The notes under the pieces were generated by a model, which saw only the letters and a list, made by a program, of their open reading frames with translations, did no database searches and was not told where the DNA came from. From NCBI GenBank assembly GCA_026874595.1, contig CM049309.1, forward strand, positions 23,255,033-23,319,032: a DNA stretch of 64,000 nucleotides, written 5' to 3'. Positions within the stretch are counted from its first letter, which is position 1; each line of letters opens with the position of its first letter. A program made the position numbers and the translations under genes. This document shows, in pieces, positions 34,312 through 46,010 of the stretch. The stretch comes from Sipunculus nudus (lineage: Eukaryota > Annelida > Sipuncula > Golfingiida > Sipunculidae).

Positions 34312-37300
34312 TGGTTGGCTTAATATTCGCGGTGGTTTAAAATTCGCTGTATTCACGGTTGGATATAGATTGTTTAGATTACTTATACATCCTCGATCTG
34401 ATAGTCCATATGTTTGATTTTGGAATAAAAATCTGACATAGTAACCCACTCCTTTGATGTGCTGGTACCTTGATCACTATGGGAAACCCTCACGTGCAAA
34501 CAATTCACTTCGGTTCAGCGAAATATAAGCAGCTTTCACAACCGTATTATCTATGTAAAGGTGCTCCTAAATCGAAAGTATTGGCCACATTGTTTAGCTT
34601 TTGGCTATTGTTTAGCTGTTCATAGGATGAACTAAATAATAGTATTACTACTACGTGTACTATAAGATAACATTTGAAATACAATATTTACATCAACAAT
34701 CGGTTTGCACGAACATTTCCCAAGTATTCCTTAATCACTGTATATCAGTCACCATCGAGCAGTCGAATCCTGTTTCAGCGATATCTAAATCATCCATTCT
34801 GGTATGTTTACTGTAATTAATGTACACATATTCATTACACAAGATCCCATCAAACTGCCCATATAATGAAAATGAAACCGAGCCTTGTAAATATCAGAGG
34901 AAGAATTAATCAAATGAGTTGTCATTTTCGAGAAATCTCACACCTTATTGTCATAAAATCAGCAATTATTTGTGATAATCTGTCTGACACTGTTTGAGCA
35001 GCCCTTGATAACTATGGAACGTTATCAACGGTACAAATGTAATGTAAAAGTGGAAAATCTGGAACTATAACGTTTCTATTTTGAGATTTGTCGGATCCTG
35101 TGCCCAGCAGACACTTCGAAGGTCAAATCCTTGACCTACAGACCTGCCCACGTCCTATGACACGATCAAATGTGAGGCCTTTCGTGTAATTTGTTTGTAT
35201 GACATAAATATGACCTGTCGTAACAACCTTAGAACATATAAACTTGAGTACCGGTAAGCCCAGGCTATTTTAATATGCGGTTATGTCTAAATTCTAGCTT
35301 CTGTCGAATATTCTAAAGGTACTTTTATTTTAAACTTAAGACATAATGTAACTATAATCGATGTTTGAATTTTCTTGCGCCATCTTGGATAAATGGCAGC
35401 CATATTAAAATCCAAGCTATATATCACTGGAAAACAAACGTTATGGACAGGGAAATTCAAAACCAATTTGATTATCCTCAATAGAAAACTTTTCTCGTTT
35501 GAATCTGGGGTAATAATAATTCAGATAATTTGCATAAATTTTCATATCTGACTAAATTAGTGGAATTATCAATATAATAAATTATTCTTGATTATTTCGT
35601 TTTTGTAGACCGAGTAAAGTAATTTGAGTATATAATATTTGAATTTGAGCAAACCGAACGTAAGTTTAAATCACACTCATTTATATACAAATATATAACA
35701 CATAGGACTTTCAAATAATATATTCATAGGTTGGGCGATATTACAAGTATCACTGGGCTCAACACCCTGCCTCCTAATCGACCCTCCCACTAATCAACAC
35801 TTATTGGCTTACTTTGACTGCCTATCTACCTATATTATGCTAAAGTCAGCTCGAAAATATGTCAATCTTTCTACTTGTCCATTCCACTCATACTCTTATT
35901 TAGTGACTCCGTAGGTACTCAAAGTAAGGGAACCAGGTTTAATTCGCTGGGAGGGCAGCTTGACAGAGAGCGGGAAATGGATTATGTGATGCTTGTAATA
36001 TCGCCTCCTCTATAAGACAACGCTGATTCTTGAAACAGAAAATATACTTTGAGTCTTATTGGACATAATTCCCCTTCTTATCCCATTGTAAATCCCTAGC
36101 GGACGATATGTGAAGCAACTATGACAAACTAAACTTTCTGGTTAAATCAACAGTGGAAATCTAGCCTTATGTAATGTTCAGCAACATATCAAGACAATAT
36201 TATATGCCTTATTATGGCTAACCAATATACTCTTTGTGACTACTGCGACAACTGAGCTCTCTCTTTGGCGAACTCGGTGTCACGAATACCCCCCCCCCCT
36301 TTTTCATATACTTGTCCTTCTAGAAACCTGCTGACCTCGCCCCTCCAACTTCTTGCAAAAGTGACTTGAGCCACATTTTTACGTGAACAGACGTATGGGT
36401 CATTATGATTACCATTATGACGTCACATTTCATCAATGCTTTTAAAACCTGTTTCCAGACCGCGGTCTTGTGTTTAATATTACCTTATTGCAACACATTT
36501 ATTAACATACTCTTACAGACAATCAAACGTTCACGTGAATATCCAAAGGAAGCTTCCAAATATAAAGCAAAACCTGACCCGTCAAAATATTTATTTTCAT
36601 TAAGTTTCTCTAGCAACAAAGTACTCCATTGTGTTACGTGGAGCGGGTTGACGAGTCTTTATATCTATTTTTAGTGCAATTGGAAAAGTTAATTGTTAAA
36701 ATAATAATTTCTCAGAAAGAATAATAAAAAAAAACATTGAAAACAAACCAGAATCTTATGTTATGCCAATTGACATGAGAATGCAAGTGTAGACTAATTT
36801 GCACATATTTATCCGTCCCTGTTATACTAATATTAATTCTACCGTGTTGGTATCATTTTATTCTCAGAAGTTTGTTTCTGTAAATTAGCCCGAATCCAGG
36901 TAGTTACGACCATTTAACCAATTAGATTGTAGCACTGTAGCATTTATAACAAGTCTTAATATAAAATTTATAATACAAATGTGATATATTGTATAAATTT
37001 CGTGTAATTAAATAGGAACATGTATATTAATATATACTATAAACACCTTAAATGTTATAGTTGTTCAATATATTTTATCCTAACTGTAAAACAGATGTTA
37101 ACACATTTTCAAAATAAAGTGTCCCACCAACAGGATATGTTGCCATAAGACTACATGTCAAAAGACTATTAGCAAACACAAAATACATTATACCATGCAG
37201 GCGACGAATAAAACGGTTACCAAAATTCAACACCAACATGTATTATCTTCGGCTGGAGTTGCACCTATATTTTGTCTTATTATTGGTCCACACCTTAATT

Positions 37301-38899
37301 ATGAACAGCAATTAAAGGATTTAGTTAATACGTTTGATTAAACAAAGTGAGGTATAAAAAAATTTATCATATTTATCTCCAGAACAGCCGGTTTGTATAC
37401 CTACTGTAATTTCACACTGCATGCTCATAATCGGATTCACAAGAGTACGGTTCTGCTGGTAAGAGCTGACAAAATCTGACACCCACAATGCACCGGGGCT
37501 TCTAAAAAAATAAACCAGAGGCGTAGGTAGAAATGTAGTGAATATGGTTATGTAGTCTGTTCATATATGTTGGATGAATATTGTTTCAAGGCAAATTACA
37601 TGAACATTGGTGTTTTTGTGGTGCATAAAAGGACTTCGCGGAATGGGTAATGTTTTGTTAGCATACATTTACGAAATATAAACAGAAGGTGTTTCCTTGA
37701 AATATAACAAATTTTGATTTTAAAGTTAAAACAAGTAGTCCAGGGCATCCCACACTGCCTAACGGGAAGAGGATCGCTTTGAATAGAAACGACCTCTGGC
37801 GGAAGGGTGTTGTATAATGGTTATATTCGCGAGCGTACTAGTTGAAACTTTCTAGAAAAACAGTGAAATACAGCCTTTTTATAGTTTTATAGCATATTTC
37901 ATAAAGATTCAGGAAAACATTCTTTTATCGATAAGGAAGTAGTGAAATGTTATTACAGAATTTTTCTGGAGAGTCGAGAAACCAAATTGATAGAAAGTAG
38001 TGCAGTACTAAGGTTCAAATGTTTGAGTTTTAAACACATGCAGGCCACGTTACAAAGTGTGGAATTGTCAGCCGCACTCGGTACCAATGGACTTAGGAAC
38101 ATCCGGTCCTCGTAAAAACAACGTGTAACTTAATTCTATGTTTATTACAGGCAGTATTTGGAAAAGGACAAACTTTAAAAATATGATATATTTTGCGGGT
38201 TTTACGTTGGTGGTAATTCAGTTTCACCGCGCCACTCACGTATATTCTTTTATCTCGGACATACGGTAATGTGTATGCTTTTGGTACTTGAGTCTGGTAA
38301 TATAATTATATAAAAAAACCACAACCTTTGTGACATCTTGTTTTAGTTTCATTATATTGGGTTTTCTCATTCGCGAACAGCCTATAAAAAATATGTTTCT
38401 TTTTTTAATTATACAAGTGTACAAGTTTTACGGCGAAGCGTGGATGAACAATTGAATAAATTGTGGATATTTTTTATTCAGTTTAGAATTCAGAGTTGGA
38501 ATTTTATGTGATATCATTTTCTCTTATAAGTATATCTTCAAGTAATTAACCTGTCACCTGTGGGTCCTTCATAAAGAACGATACATCTTCAATTCGTGAC
38601 AATCCACATGCGTGTACAACAGAGGATTGTTCACTTCTGCCATGAGTTTTCCGTTTAAAAGAGGTCTGTTTTCCGGGAACAAATTAAATGGAAGCACGCT
38701 GCGACACCCATTTTCTACTGGCAACATCATTTGTTAAATGGTTGTTCATAAATAACAAAACGTCTAAACAAATTGGTCTCCTGGTGTTCCAAGTGAAGGG
38801 CCAAGGGCTCAGAGACAGAGGCCAAGAAATAATTCCATGCTCAGATCAAAATAAATGATTAGAGCTTCAAGTTTCTTATACGCTTAGGCGCAGGTGTGA
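34312..38899. other. AT-rich intergenic sequence, no recognised gene
   Basis: I find no coding region. Possible sites are an inverted nuclear-receptor-type pair AGGTCA-6-TGACCT at 35120-35137 and a perfect TGACGTCA at 36418-36425. A C run of nine or ten bases is near 36290. The rest is unremarkable A/T-rich DNA. Confidence 0.5.
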
Positions 38900-39660
38900 G
38901 CTGAACTTAATGGTAGCCATGTGTAACAATAGGGATTTTTTCTTTATATTATTTTAGCATAGGTTTTGACAGAATCGTTGATGTAGTGGACCTCGGGGCA
39001 CAGAGAGCCAATCAATCTGAGACGACGCAGACCTGCCCAACGGAAGCCATCACAGTAAATATGGCAATCCGGCCTGCGTCGTGTTATACGCCCGGGCGTA
39101 GGAGGGCGTTTATCTTCTCCATCAAACACCCTGGTTTTAGCTTAATTGAAATGGACCCGCGGCGTATTTCATATTTCATAAGAATAACCTCGGATGTGAA
39201 CGCTGTAGCTCCAGGCATCTTTGCCAGCACATTTAGCCTATAAAGGCTTATGGCACATATGAAACATATTTTCAACACATGGTCTGTCATAACGTCATTT
39301 TTTAGATTGCATGTAAATAGGTTTATTTAAATCTCTTTTCGTACATACACAGATATGCGATTTAGCATGTGACTTTTATCATGGGCTCACACGGCTATAG
39401 TAATTACGACGGTGGTTTAAACAAACATTAATTAGTGTCAGAAGGACAAATTAGAAACACCTAAGCGTGATTTGATTGGCTGGCTGTGCCGGTCACGTGT
39501 TTTATGAGAATTAGAAGGAGACGTTACGAGTCGGGCTAATTGTAGTAGCTCCAGTTCTGCTTGGACTGAGAATGAATGACACTGGAGTTACATCAGCATC
39601 AAGCAGTCATGTACCAGGATAAAGCCCTGCGCCAGCTGTCAATAAACGATGTCTCAGAAA
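38900..39660. promoter_or_regulatory. GC-richer island, possible enhancer
   Basis: Composition rises between about 38980 and 39180 and again at 39440-39650. Motifs include GGTCACGTGTTTTATG (E-box CACGTG next to a Cad/Hox-like TTTTATG, about 39491), TGATTGGCTGG (CCAAT reversed), and CAGCTGTCAATAAACG. The overlapping open frames on both strands show no domain. Regulatory function is inference from composition and motif density. Confidence 0.3.
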
Positions 39661-40236
39661 ACTAGATGTCTGTATCACATGTTTTGATGCGCGCGTCTTT
39701 TTGCTTAGTCATTACCAGTACATCTCGCTAAAAGCAATGCACCAAAGTACCTGCTAACCATTGTGTTTTAGGCTTTGTTTCGCTTTATCCTTCTTGTTTT
39801 GTGATTGTTTTGCCGTTCTAGGGCGCTTTATTTTTTTCCTAATAGTCAATTTTACATAAGTCACTCACGACTCCTAAAAATGTGTACAAAAACTTCATGA
39901 TTATGTTTATTATGATTATGATGATTATTTATTATTTGTAAGCAGGGAAGGGGGGACTTATAGGGTTTGCATGATGAATAAATTTCTATATTGATACTGA
40001 GTCCAGATTTTCGTTTTAAGAGGGGCGGGGGGCAGAGAGCAGAACCGTCGAGGAAATCTGTTTGCTGTCAGTTATGCTAGATTTCAAATGTGGCTGATTT
40101 AAAAAACCACCTTTGCTTAGAGTATAACCAAATTTTCACCCGGTTTTTAACCTTGACCCCAATTTTGAAGGTCGTGGCCAGGAAGAGGCTTCCCTCCATC
40201 GTTCAGCGATTGCGGACCTCTAGTTATCAACATAAT

Positions 40237-40311
40237 TCCGCCAGGTGTCGAAAGGTAGTACACTTGACCCTCGTTTTGTCTGTCGGCAAAATTACGAAGA
40301 AAATTCTCAAC
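40237..40311 (+). repeat. Dispersed repeat, copy 1 (cut by LINE insertion)
   Basis: GCCAGGTGTCGAAAGGTAGT, ACTTGACCCTCG, TTGTCTGTCGGCAAAA and AAAATTCTCAA align with the minus-strand copy at 51430-51512 at about 75 percent. The L1-like element is inserted into it after TCTCAAC. Its continuation may be visible after 44044 (ATTTTGGAAGAT, CATCAGAATGATCC). Confidence 0.7.
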
Positions 40312-40980
40312 TAGTCAAGCCAGAGGAGCCATTATATTAATTGGTCAAAACTGCAATTTAAGTCAGTTAAATGTGTCTCTGACAGAGAGGGTAGATTTGT
40401 CATTTTAAATGCCTATATTCAGGAATGTCCATTTTTATTAGTCAATGTTAATGGTCCAAACAGTGAGACAGAACAAGTGCTGTGTTACCAAAAGATATGT
40501 AAAATAATTGAAAAAGAATTTGACATCGACTTTAATACTAAAATTATCTGGGGAGGAGACCTGAATTTCTGTTTCTCCCCCATGGATGCTCAAGGTGGTA
40601 ATCGAACATTCAAATATAAAACAATTGACTCTGTAAAAAACATACTTCAAACATATGATCTGTGTGATATATGGCGACTACGTAATCCAAATATTAAAGG
40701 ATTTACTTGGAGGAGATTAAACCCACTTACACAACGTAGGTTAGACTATTTTCTTATATCAGTGACTTTACAACCCTATGTCACAAACTGTGACTTTATA
40801 CCTTGTGTGGGAACAGACCATTCAGCGGTACTACTTAGACTTTGTTCTTTTGAAATGCCAAAAAATGGGCCTTCTTACTGGAAATTTAATAATTCATTAG
40901 CTGAAGACACCTTATTTATAACCAAATTAAAAGAGGATATACAATTAGTGAAACATGAAGCTTTTCATACAAAACCAAGA
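40312..40980 (+). pseudogene. LINE ORF2: AP-like endonuclease domain (partial)
   Basis: The start reads SSQARGAIILI, well inside the endonuclease; the N-terminal catalytic part is lost by truncation. Following motifs are DREGRFVILNAY, LLVNVNGPN, GGDLNFCFSP (metal and substrate binding Asp/Asn), CDIWRLRNP, FTWRR, RLDYFLIS and GTDHSAVLL (catalytic Asp-His). The next segment, SYWKFNNSLAEDTLF, is the linker signature of L1/Tx1-type elements. The enzyme nicks the target DNA to start insertion. A frameshift near 40975 separates it from the next part. The first usable frame here is open from about 40380 to 40991. Confidence 0.9.
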
Positions 40981-40982
40981 GG

Positions 40983-42532
40983 GACTATTTGAAATATCAT
41001 ATAAGAAAATTTGCAATAGCATACTCAAAAGAAAAAAACAAAGCTAACAGAATAAAGAGGATGAACTTAGAAAAAGAAGTTGAGCAGTTAGAAAGTAATA
41101 TTGGAAAGTGCAATGATAATAGTATTATTGAAAAATACAAGGATTTAAAGCAGAAACTTGAAGAATGTTATGATCTGATAACTGAGGGCATAATTGTTAG
41201 ATCCAGAGCTCAGTGGTATGAGCAGGGTGAGCGCAGCACAAAATATTTCTTAAATCTTGAAAAGAGAAATCACGAAATGACAGTTATAAAAAAATTAATA
41301 GTAGGGTCTGAAGAAACAATTGATCACAACAAAATAATGTCACATATTCATGAATATTTTATGCAACGGTTTTCAAGAGCTTCAGATGTCACCTCTGAGG
41401 AATGTGATAAGTTCTTAGAAGGTATTTATGGGTTACCAGAACTAACTGAGGATGAGTCTTTGAAGTGTGAAGGTAACATCACTGTCACAGAGGTACTTGA
41501 ATCCTTAAAAAGTATGCCAAATAATAAAACACCAGGGAATGATGGAATAACAAAAGAATTATACATGAGTATATTTAATGAAGTAGGTTTTGAAATGACT
41601 GCTTGTTTAAATGAAGGGTATCAGTCAGGAGAATTATCAGAGAGCCAAAAACAAATAGTTATTAAGCTTTTAGAAAAACCGGGTAAGGACAAAAGATATA
41701 TAGAATCCTGGAGACCAATTAGCTTAATAAATGTTGACTGTAAGGTGTTAAGTAAAATTTTAGTTTCAAGATTGAGAAAGGTTTTGCAAAAATTGGTCCA
41801 CTCAGATCAGAATGCTTTTGATCCAGGCCGCTATATCGGAAATTCAGTTCGCTTAATCAGTGATATGATGGAATATTGTGATACAGAACAGCAAGAAGTA
41901 ATTCTTTTTGGAGCTGACTTTAAAGCTGCTTTTGACTCAGTAGATCAGGTCTTCATGTTAAGTGTTCTAAAAAAAACTAGGCTTTGGCCCATGCAGTGTA
42001 TATTAACTGGATAAAAACTTTGCATAATAACATGGAAAGCTGTTTTATTAACAATGGTTTTACAACACCATACATTTTGTTGTCTAGGGGTACTAAACAA
42101 GGGGACCCAATATCCCCGTATTTGTTTATATTAGTTTTAGAAGTGTTAACACATCAAGTTCGTATAAATAAAAATATTCAAGGAGTCAATGTTGGTGCAT
42201 ATGAACTAAAAATGACATGTTTTGCAGATGACATAACTTTTTTCATCAGGAACACAGCTTCTTTTGAACATTTAATTAGCACCATAAATGTTTTTTCACA
42301 ATTTTCTTCCCTGCATGTCAATTATAATAAATCTGAGGCAGACTGGATAGGTGTAAGTAAGTATAGTACACTAGAACCAGTTTCATGTAAATGGGTTAAC
42401 TTGACAAAAGGAGCAATTAAAACTCTTGGCATCTGGCACTTATATGATAAAGATATCAGTAGGAAACTTAATTTTGATAATGTGAGAGAACAATTGAAAA
42501 AATCTTTACTGTGTGGTCTAGCAGACATTTAA
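40983..42532 (+). pseudogene. LINE ORF2: reverse transcriptase domain
   Basis: The reverse transcriptase copies element RNA into the nicked target. The frame at 40989-42014 contains AQWYEQGERSTKYFLNLEKRN (the pre-palm motif of L1-type proteins), NNKTPGNDGITKELY, SWRPISLINVDCKVLSKIL (fingers), HSDQNAFDPGRYIGNSVRL, and ADFKAAFDSVD (palm motif A with its catalytic Asp). A frameshift near 41985 interrupts the palm. The frame at 41984-42532 continues with SRGTKQGDPISPYLF (motif B), CFADDITFF with FADD at 42221-42232 (motif C), and the thumb. Another shift lies near 42530. All catalytic residues are still readable, in pieces. Confidence 0.93.
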
Positions 42533-43900
42533 CATTATTTGGAAGGGCAGAAATTTGTAGAACATTAGCTTATCCAAAGTAATATATGTATGCAATATGC
42601 ATGTACCACCTCAGTCATTCATAGATATTGTTATGTCAATGATGAAACATTTTGTATGGAGAGGAAAAAACCCAAGGTCAAATATAGTACACTGATAGGA
42701 CCATACCATAAAGGAGGTATAAACTTTGTAGACTTAGACAGCAGATTGAAAACACAAAGAATAATTTGGATTAAAAGGTTGATTCTGTGTAATAGTGCTT
42801 ATGCATGGAAAGCTGCACCAATGTTTTATCTTGAGAAAATAGGTGGAGTTGCCAATGTGTCTTCAAACTTTGAATACCATAGAACACCATCTAAGATACC
42901 AGGCTTTTATAAACAATGTTTGGAAGATTGGTCACAATTAGTTTCGAAAGGTCCAACCATAAAAAATGAGGTAAAACTGCAACCTCTGTGGAACAATAGG
43001 TGGATTAAAGTGGATAAAAAGTCAGTGTATTGCAAACATTTGGACTCGTGCGGAATAAGGTTTCTGAAAGACTTTGTATCAAATGAAGGGAAAATGCTAA
43101 AATGGTATGACTTGATTAAAAAATATCCAGACATTAGAACAGGAGTCTATCTCAAATGGAGATCTGTATTAGCTGCAATACCATGTAACTGGCTAAAATT
43201 ATTGCAAGACGAGGATATCAAATCAAATGAAGGTATATCAGAAGAGCATATCATAATTACAACTAAGGGTATTACAAATATACAATCTTTATCTTCCAAA
43301 TATGTTTATGATCTGTTGGTGGAAAAAAATTTACTGCACCCTCATCATTGGCCAAGTTAAGACATACAATACAGGATGATAATATCAGCTGGGAGAGTTA
43401 CTTTGGAGCCATCCAAAAAATCTCATTGGATATGTACTCAAGGGAATTCTTATTTAAAATACTCCATAACTATCTACCAACCAATAGTTTACTTTACAAA
43501 TGGAAGTTAGTTGATAGTTACCGATGTTCTTATTGCTTCATAGAATTGAGACCAAGGAACACATTTTTTATGAATGATTTGTAACAAAAAATCTATATTT
43601 TAGAATTGTGGATTGGATGAAATCAATTGGAGTGATTATGCCACCATTAACCTTGAACAAAGTATTGTATGGAATGTTTCCAATTAAGAATAACCTTCTA
43701 ATAAATCAGGTGCTCCTAACATTTAAAATGTGTTTATATCAAAGTAGAAAGGAAAATAATCAAAACACAAGCAATTTAATGCCAGATTTTTTTTAGGAGA
43801 TTGAAATATATAGAGAAAATTGAATATATAATAGCAAAACAGAAAAATAAGATTACTGCACATTTAGAAAAATGGGGAAAAGTAAGGAAGCATTTTTAAC
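42533..43900 (+). pseudogene. LINE ORF2: C-terminal region
   Basis: The first segment in the neighbouring frame reads LFGRAEICRTLAYPK. The frame open at 42590-43360 holds KKPKVKYSTLIGPYHKGGIN, WIKRLI and PLWNNRWIK, all typical of the L1/Tx1 thumb and C-terminal region. A shift near 43358 leads to ISWESYFGAIQKISLD, REFLFKILHNYLPTNSLLYKW and CSYC, the first pair of the terminal zinc-binding motif. The expected next Cys is replaced by an opal stop near 43572. Sequence resumes with RIVDWMKSIGV and ends near 43795-43850. It is followed by a 3' untranslated region of about 200 bp. Confidence 0.85.
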
Positions 43901-44044
43901 ATAGATGGAATAATATCCAGGCAATGTGCTTTGTATATATTTGTTTATATTGTATTTGATGTAATTTGTTCAATTATGTGTGACATGTGTATTGTATGAT
44001 TCTCAGCAATAAAATTTATTAAAAAAAAAAAAAAAAATCTCAAC

Positions 44045-45060
44045 AGATTTTTTTTTAAATTTTGGAAGATAAGGAAGTTTCATCAGAATGATCCTTGTGA
44101 AGGTTTAATGTCGTACACAACATCTTGTCACAATAAGTTTAGAAATAATGGTACATTGTCTTTATTCTCTTTAATTTTTTTATGTTACGGCACGGGGTTG
44201 TAGTTGTCACAGAAAATTGTGTTGACTATCAAATAATATTATCTAAAACAATTCCTTTTTAATTAAATAAAGGATTTTTCTATGTAGACTCACACTCACG
44301 TCATGTCTGACTCATCAGTAGGCAATTATAGGTTGATTTCAAATATTTGAAGTGTACTGTACGCGAGATATTCCTCCTAAAGTACAGTCACTTCAGAGCA
44401 GATCGTATAATCATTCAGAGGAAAACAAGCATGGTGGAAGCCCACATTTACCGTATTCAAAACACCTTGATCCTCCATCCGACAGTTTAAACAAACAGTA
44501 TGTATAGCTATTATTAATAAATATATATGGCCAGGGCAATATTAAATCATATAATATCACATAATATAATATAAGGTAAGATAATAATAAATCATATCTT
44601 ATAATATCATGTCATGTCATCATATGCCACATCTTATTATTTAATAGTATATAATTTTATAGTTTATCATGTCATGTCATGCCTTGTAATATAGTATCTT
44701 ATTGAATTACTGGATATCATATGTTCTTATTATATCATATCTTATTATATCATATCATTATAAATAATATCATATCATAAATTATGCATTCCATTTATAA
44801 AATTATATGATGATATATCATTATGTATCACATTAAAGGCTTGTAATATTTTATTATATAATTAGAAATATTATCTTTAATTACTTAAATCTTTGGAATT
44901 ATTTGGCAGCATTTTAAAATATTGAATCCATATTCCTACATTTTAATGTTTTGATGCTCATGCATTACTAAATATATTTGGCAAATAGGCAAGGCTTATA
45001 TACATGTATATGCGCCTATCTGTTAAAAAAATATTTAAGATAAATAAAAATGTCATTTTG
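44045..45060. other. AT-rich sequence with ATCAT-type low complexity
   Basis: No gene seen. From about 44535 to 44790 the words ATCATAT, ATATC, CATGTCATGTCAT and TCTTAT recur irregularly. This looks like a decayed pentamer or heptamer microsatellite. Confidence 0.6.
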
Positions 45061-45096
45061 TGTAAAAGGTCAACCTTGGGCCTGAGAGTTTGTGTC

Positions 45097-45200
45097 TGAC
45101 GTCACGAAATACGTCACAGTTCCCCGGCCTCGGGGCGGGGATTAGTCCTTACATAATGTCTTTTTATCTTGGCGCCATGAAAGTAAATGACGCATAATGC
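45097..45200. promoter_or_regulatory. CRE and GC-box cluster
   Basis: TGACGTCA at 45097-45104 is followed by TACGTCACA at 45109-45117, then CCCCGGCCTCGGGGCGGGG at 45122-45140 (Sp1-like box within a short palindrome) and CTTGGCGCCATG near 45170. The cluster resembles a CREB/Sp1 promoter or enhancer core. No coding exon is seen beside it. Confidence 0.35.
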
Positions 45201-45677
45201 TTAATGCTTCATTTAGGATCAGGTCGCTTTTTATCGGAGACGTTGTGTTTGTGGATACGTCGATCGTTTCATAGTCATTTCCTCTGCTCGCACCCAATCT
45301 AATGTAAAAGAAAAAAAGGCATTCATTGTGAAGGTTCTAAATTGATTCATCAGATATTAAACGTGCGCGTTTAAATATTATTTTTTTCCGCGACAATCTT
45401 GGATAAATAGCTTATGATTAGACCAGCTTCCCCGCAGTGCGTCGAAATGATTACAAAGGAAATATTTCATGACTTTTTTGTCACAGGCTTTTTTATCTGT
45501 GATACTATAACCTTTGAATCAATACTTTTTACTTTTTATTTTGATTAAAATTTTGTAATTCAGAATACCCACTGGTCATTTTTAACAAAACTCCAGATTT
45601 AAGTATGCACGGTTCCAGGTCATGGGTGATTCAGGAGCTCAAGAACTAAAATTATTACTGGCTACACACACAGGCAC

Positions 45678-45703
45678 ATATATATATATATATATATATA
45701 TAT
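45678..45703. repeat. (TA)n microsatellite
   Basis: About 13 TA units. Confidence 0.95.
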
Positions 45704-45825
45704 CACTATAAGCAGGAAGAGAACTACAGAGGATATAAAGATGACAAAATAACCATAACAATGACAAGTCAGTAACAAAACTGGAAATGAACGTCTTATT
45801 ACACACAAAAATCAACTATACAAAA

Positions 45826-46010
45826 GAATAATAAATGATAATATCACACAATAAATGATAAGTTTACAATAAATAATAAAATTGGAATAAATTATAATAT
45901 TACGTTAAATGAAATTATTACAATAAAGGATAAAATTACAGATAAATGATAATATTGCAATACATGATAATATTACAATAAATGATCATATTACAATAAA
46001 TGATAATATA
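45826..46010. repeat. ~18-bp AT-rich tandem repeat
   Basis: The unit ATAAATGATAATATTACA recurs about ten times at 17-20 bp spacing with substitutions. Confidence 0.8.

Larger units (their letters stand above)
40312..44037 (+). mobile_element. 5'-truncated L1/Tx1-like LINE with TSD and poly-A
   Basis: A 3.7-kb insertion starts inside the endonuclease domain, runs through reverse transcriptase and the C-terminal domain, and ends with AATAAA (44008-44013) and a 17-base A tail (44021-44037). The 7-base word TCTCAAC occurs immediately before the insertion (40305-40311) and immediately after the tail (44038-44044): a target-site duplication. Truncation at the 5' end, poly-A and TSD together show target-primed reverse transcription. 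The coding region carries about four frameshifts and one or more stops, so it is inactive but fairly young compared with other LINE pieces in the window. Confidence 0.93.
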
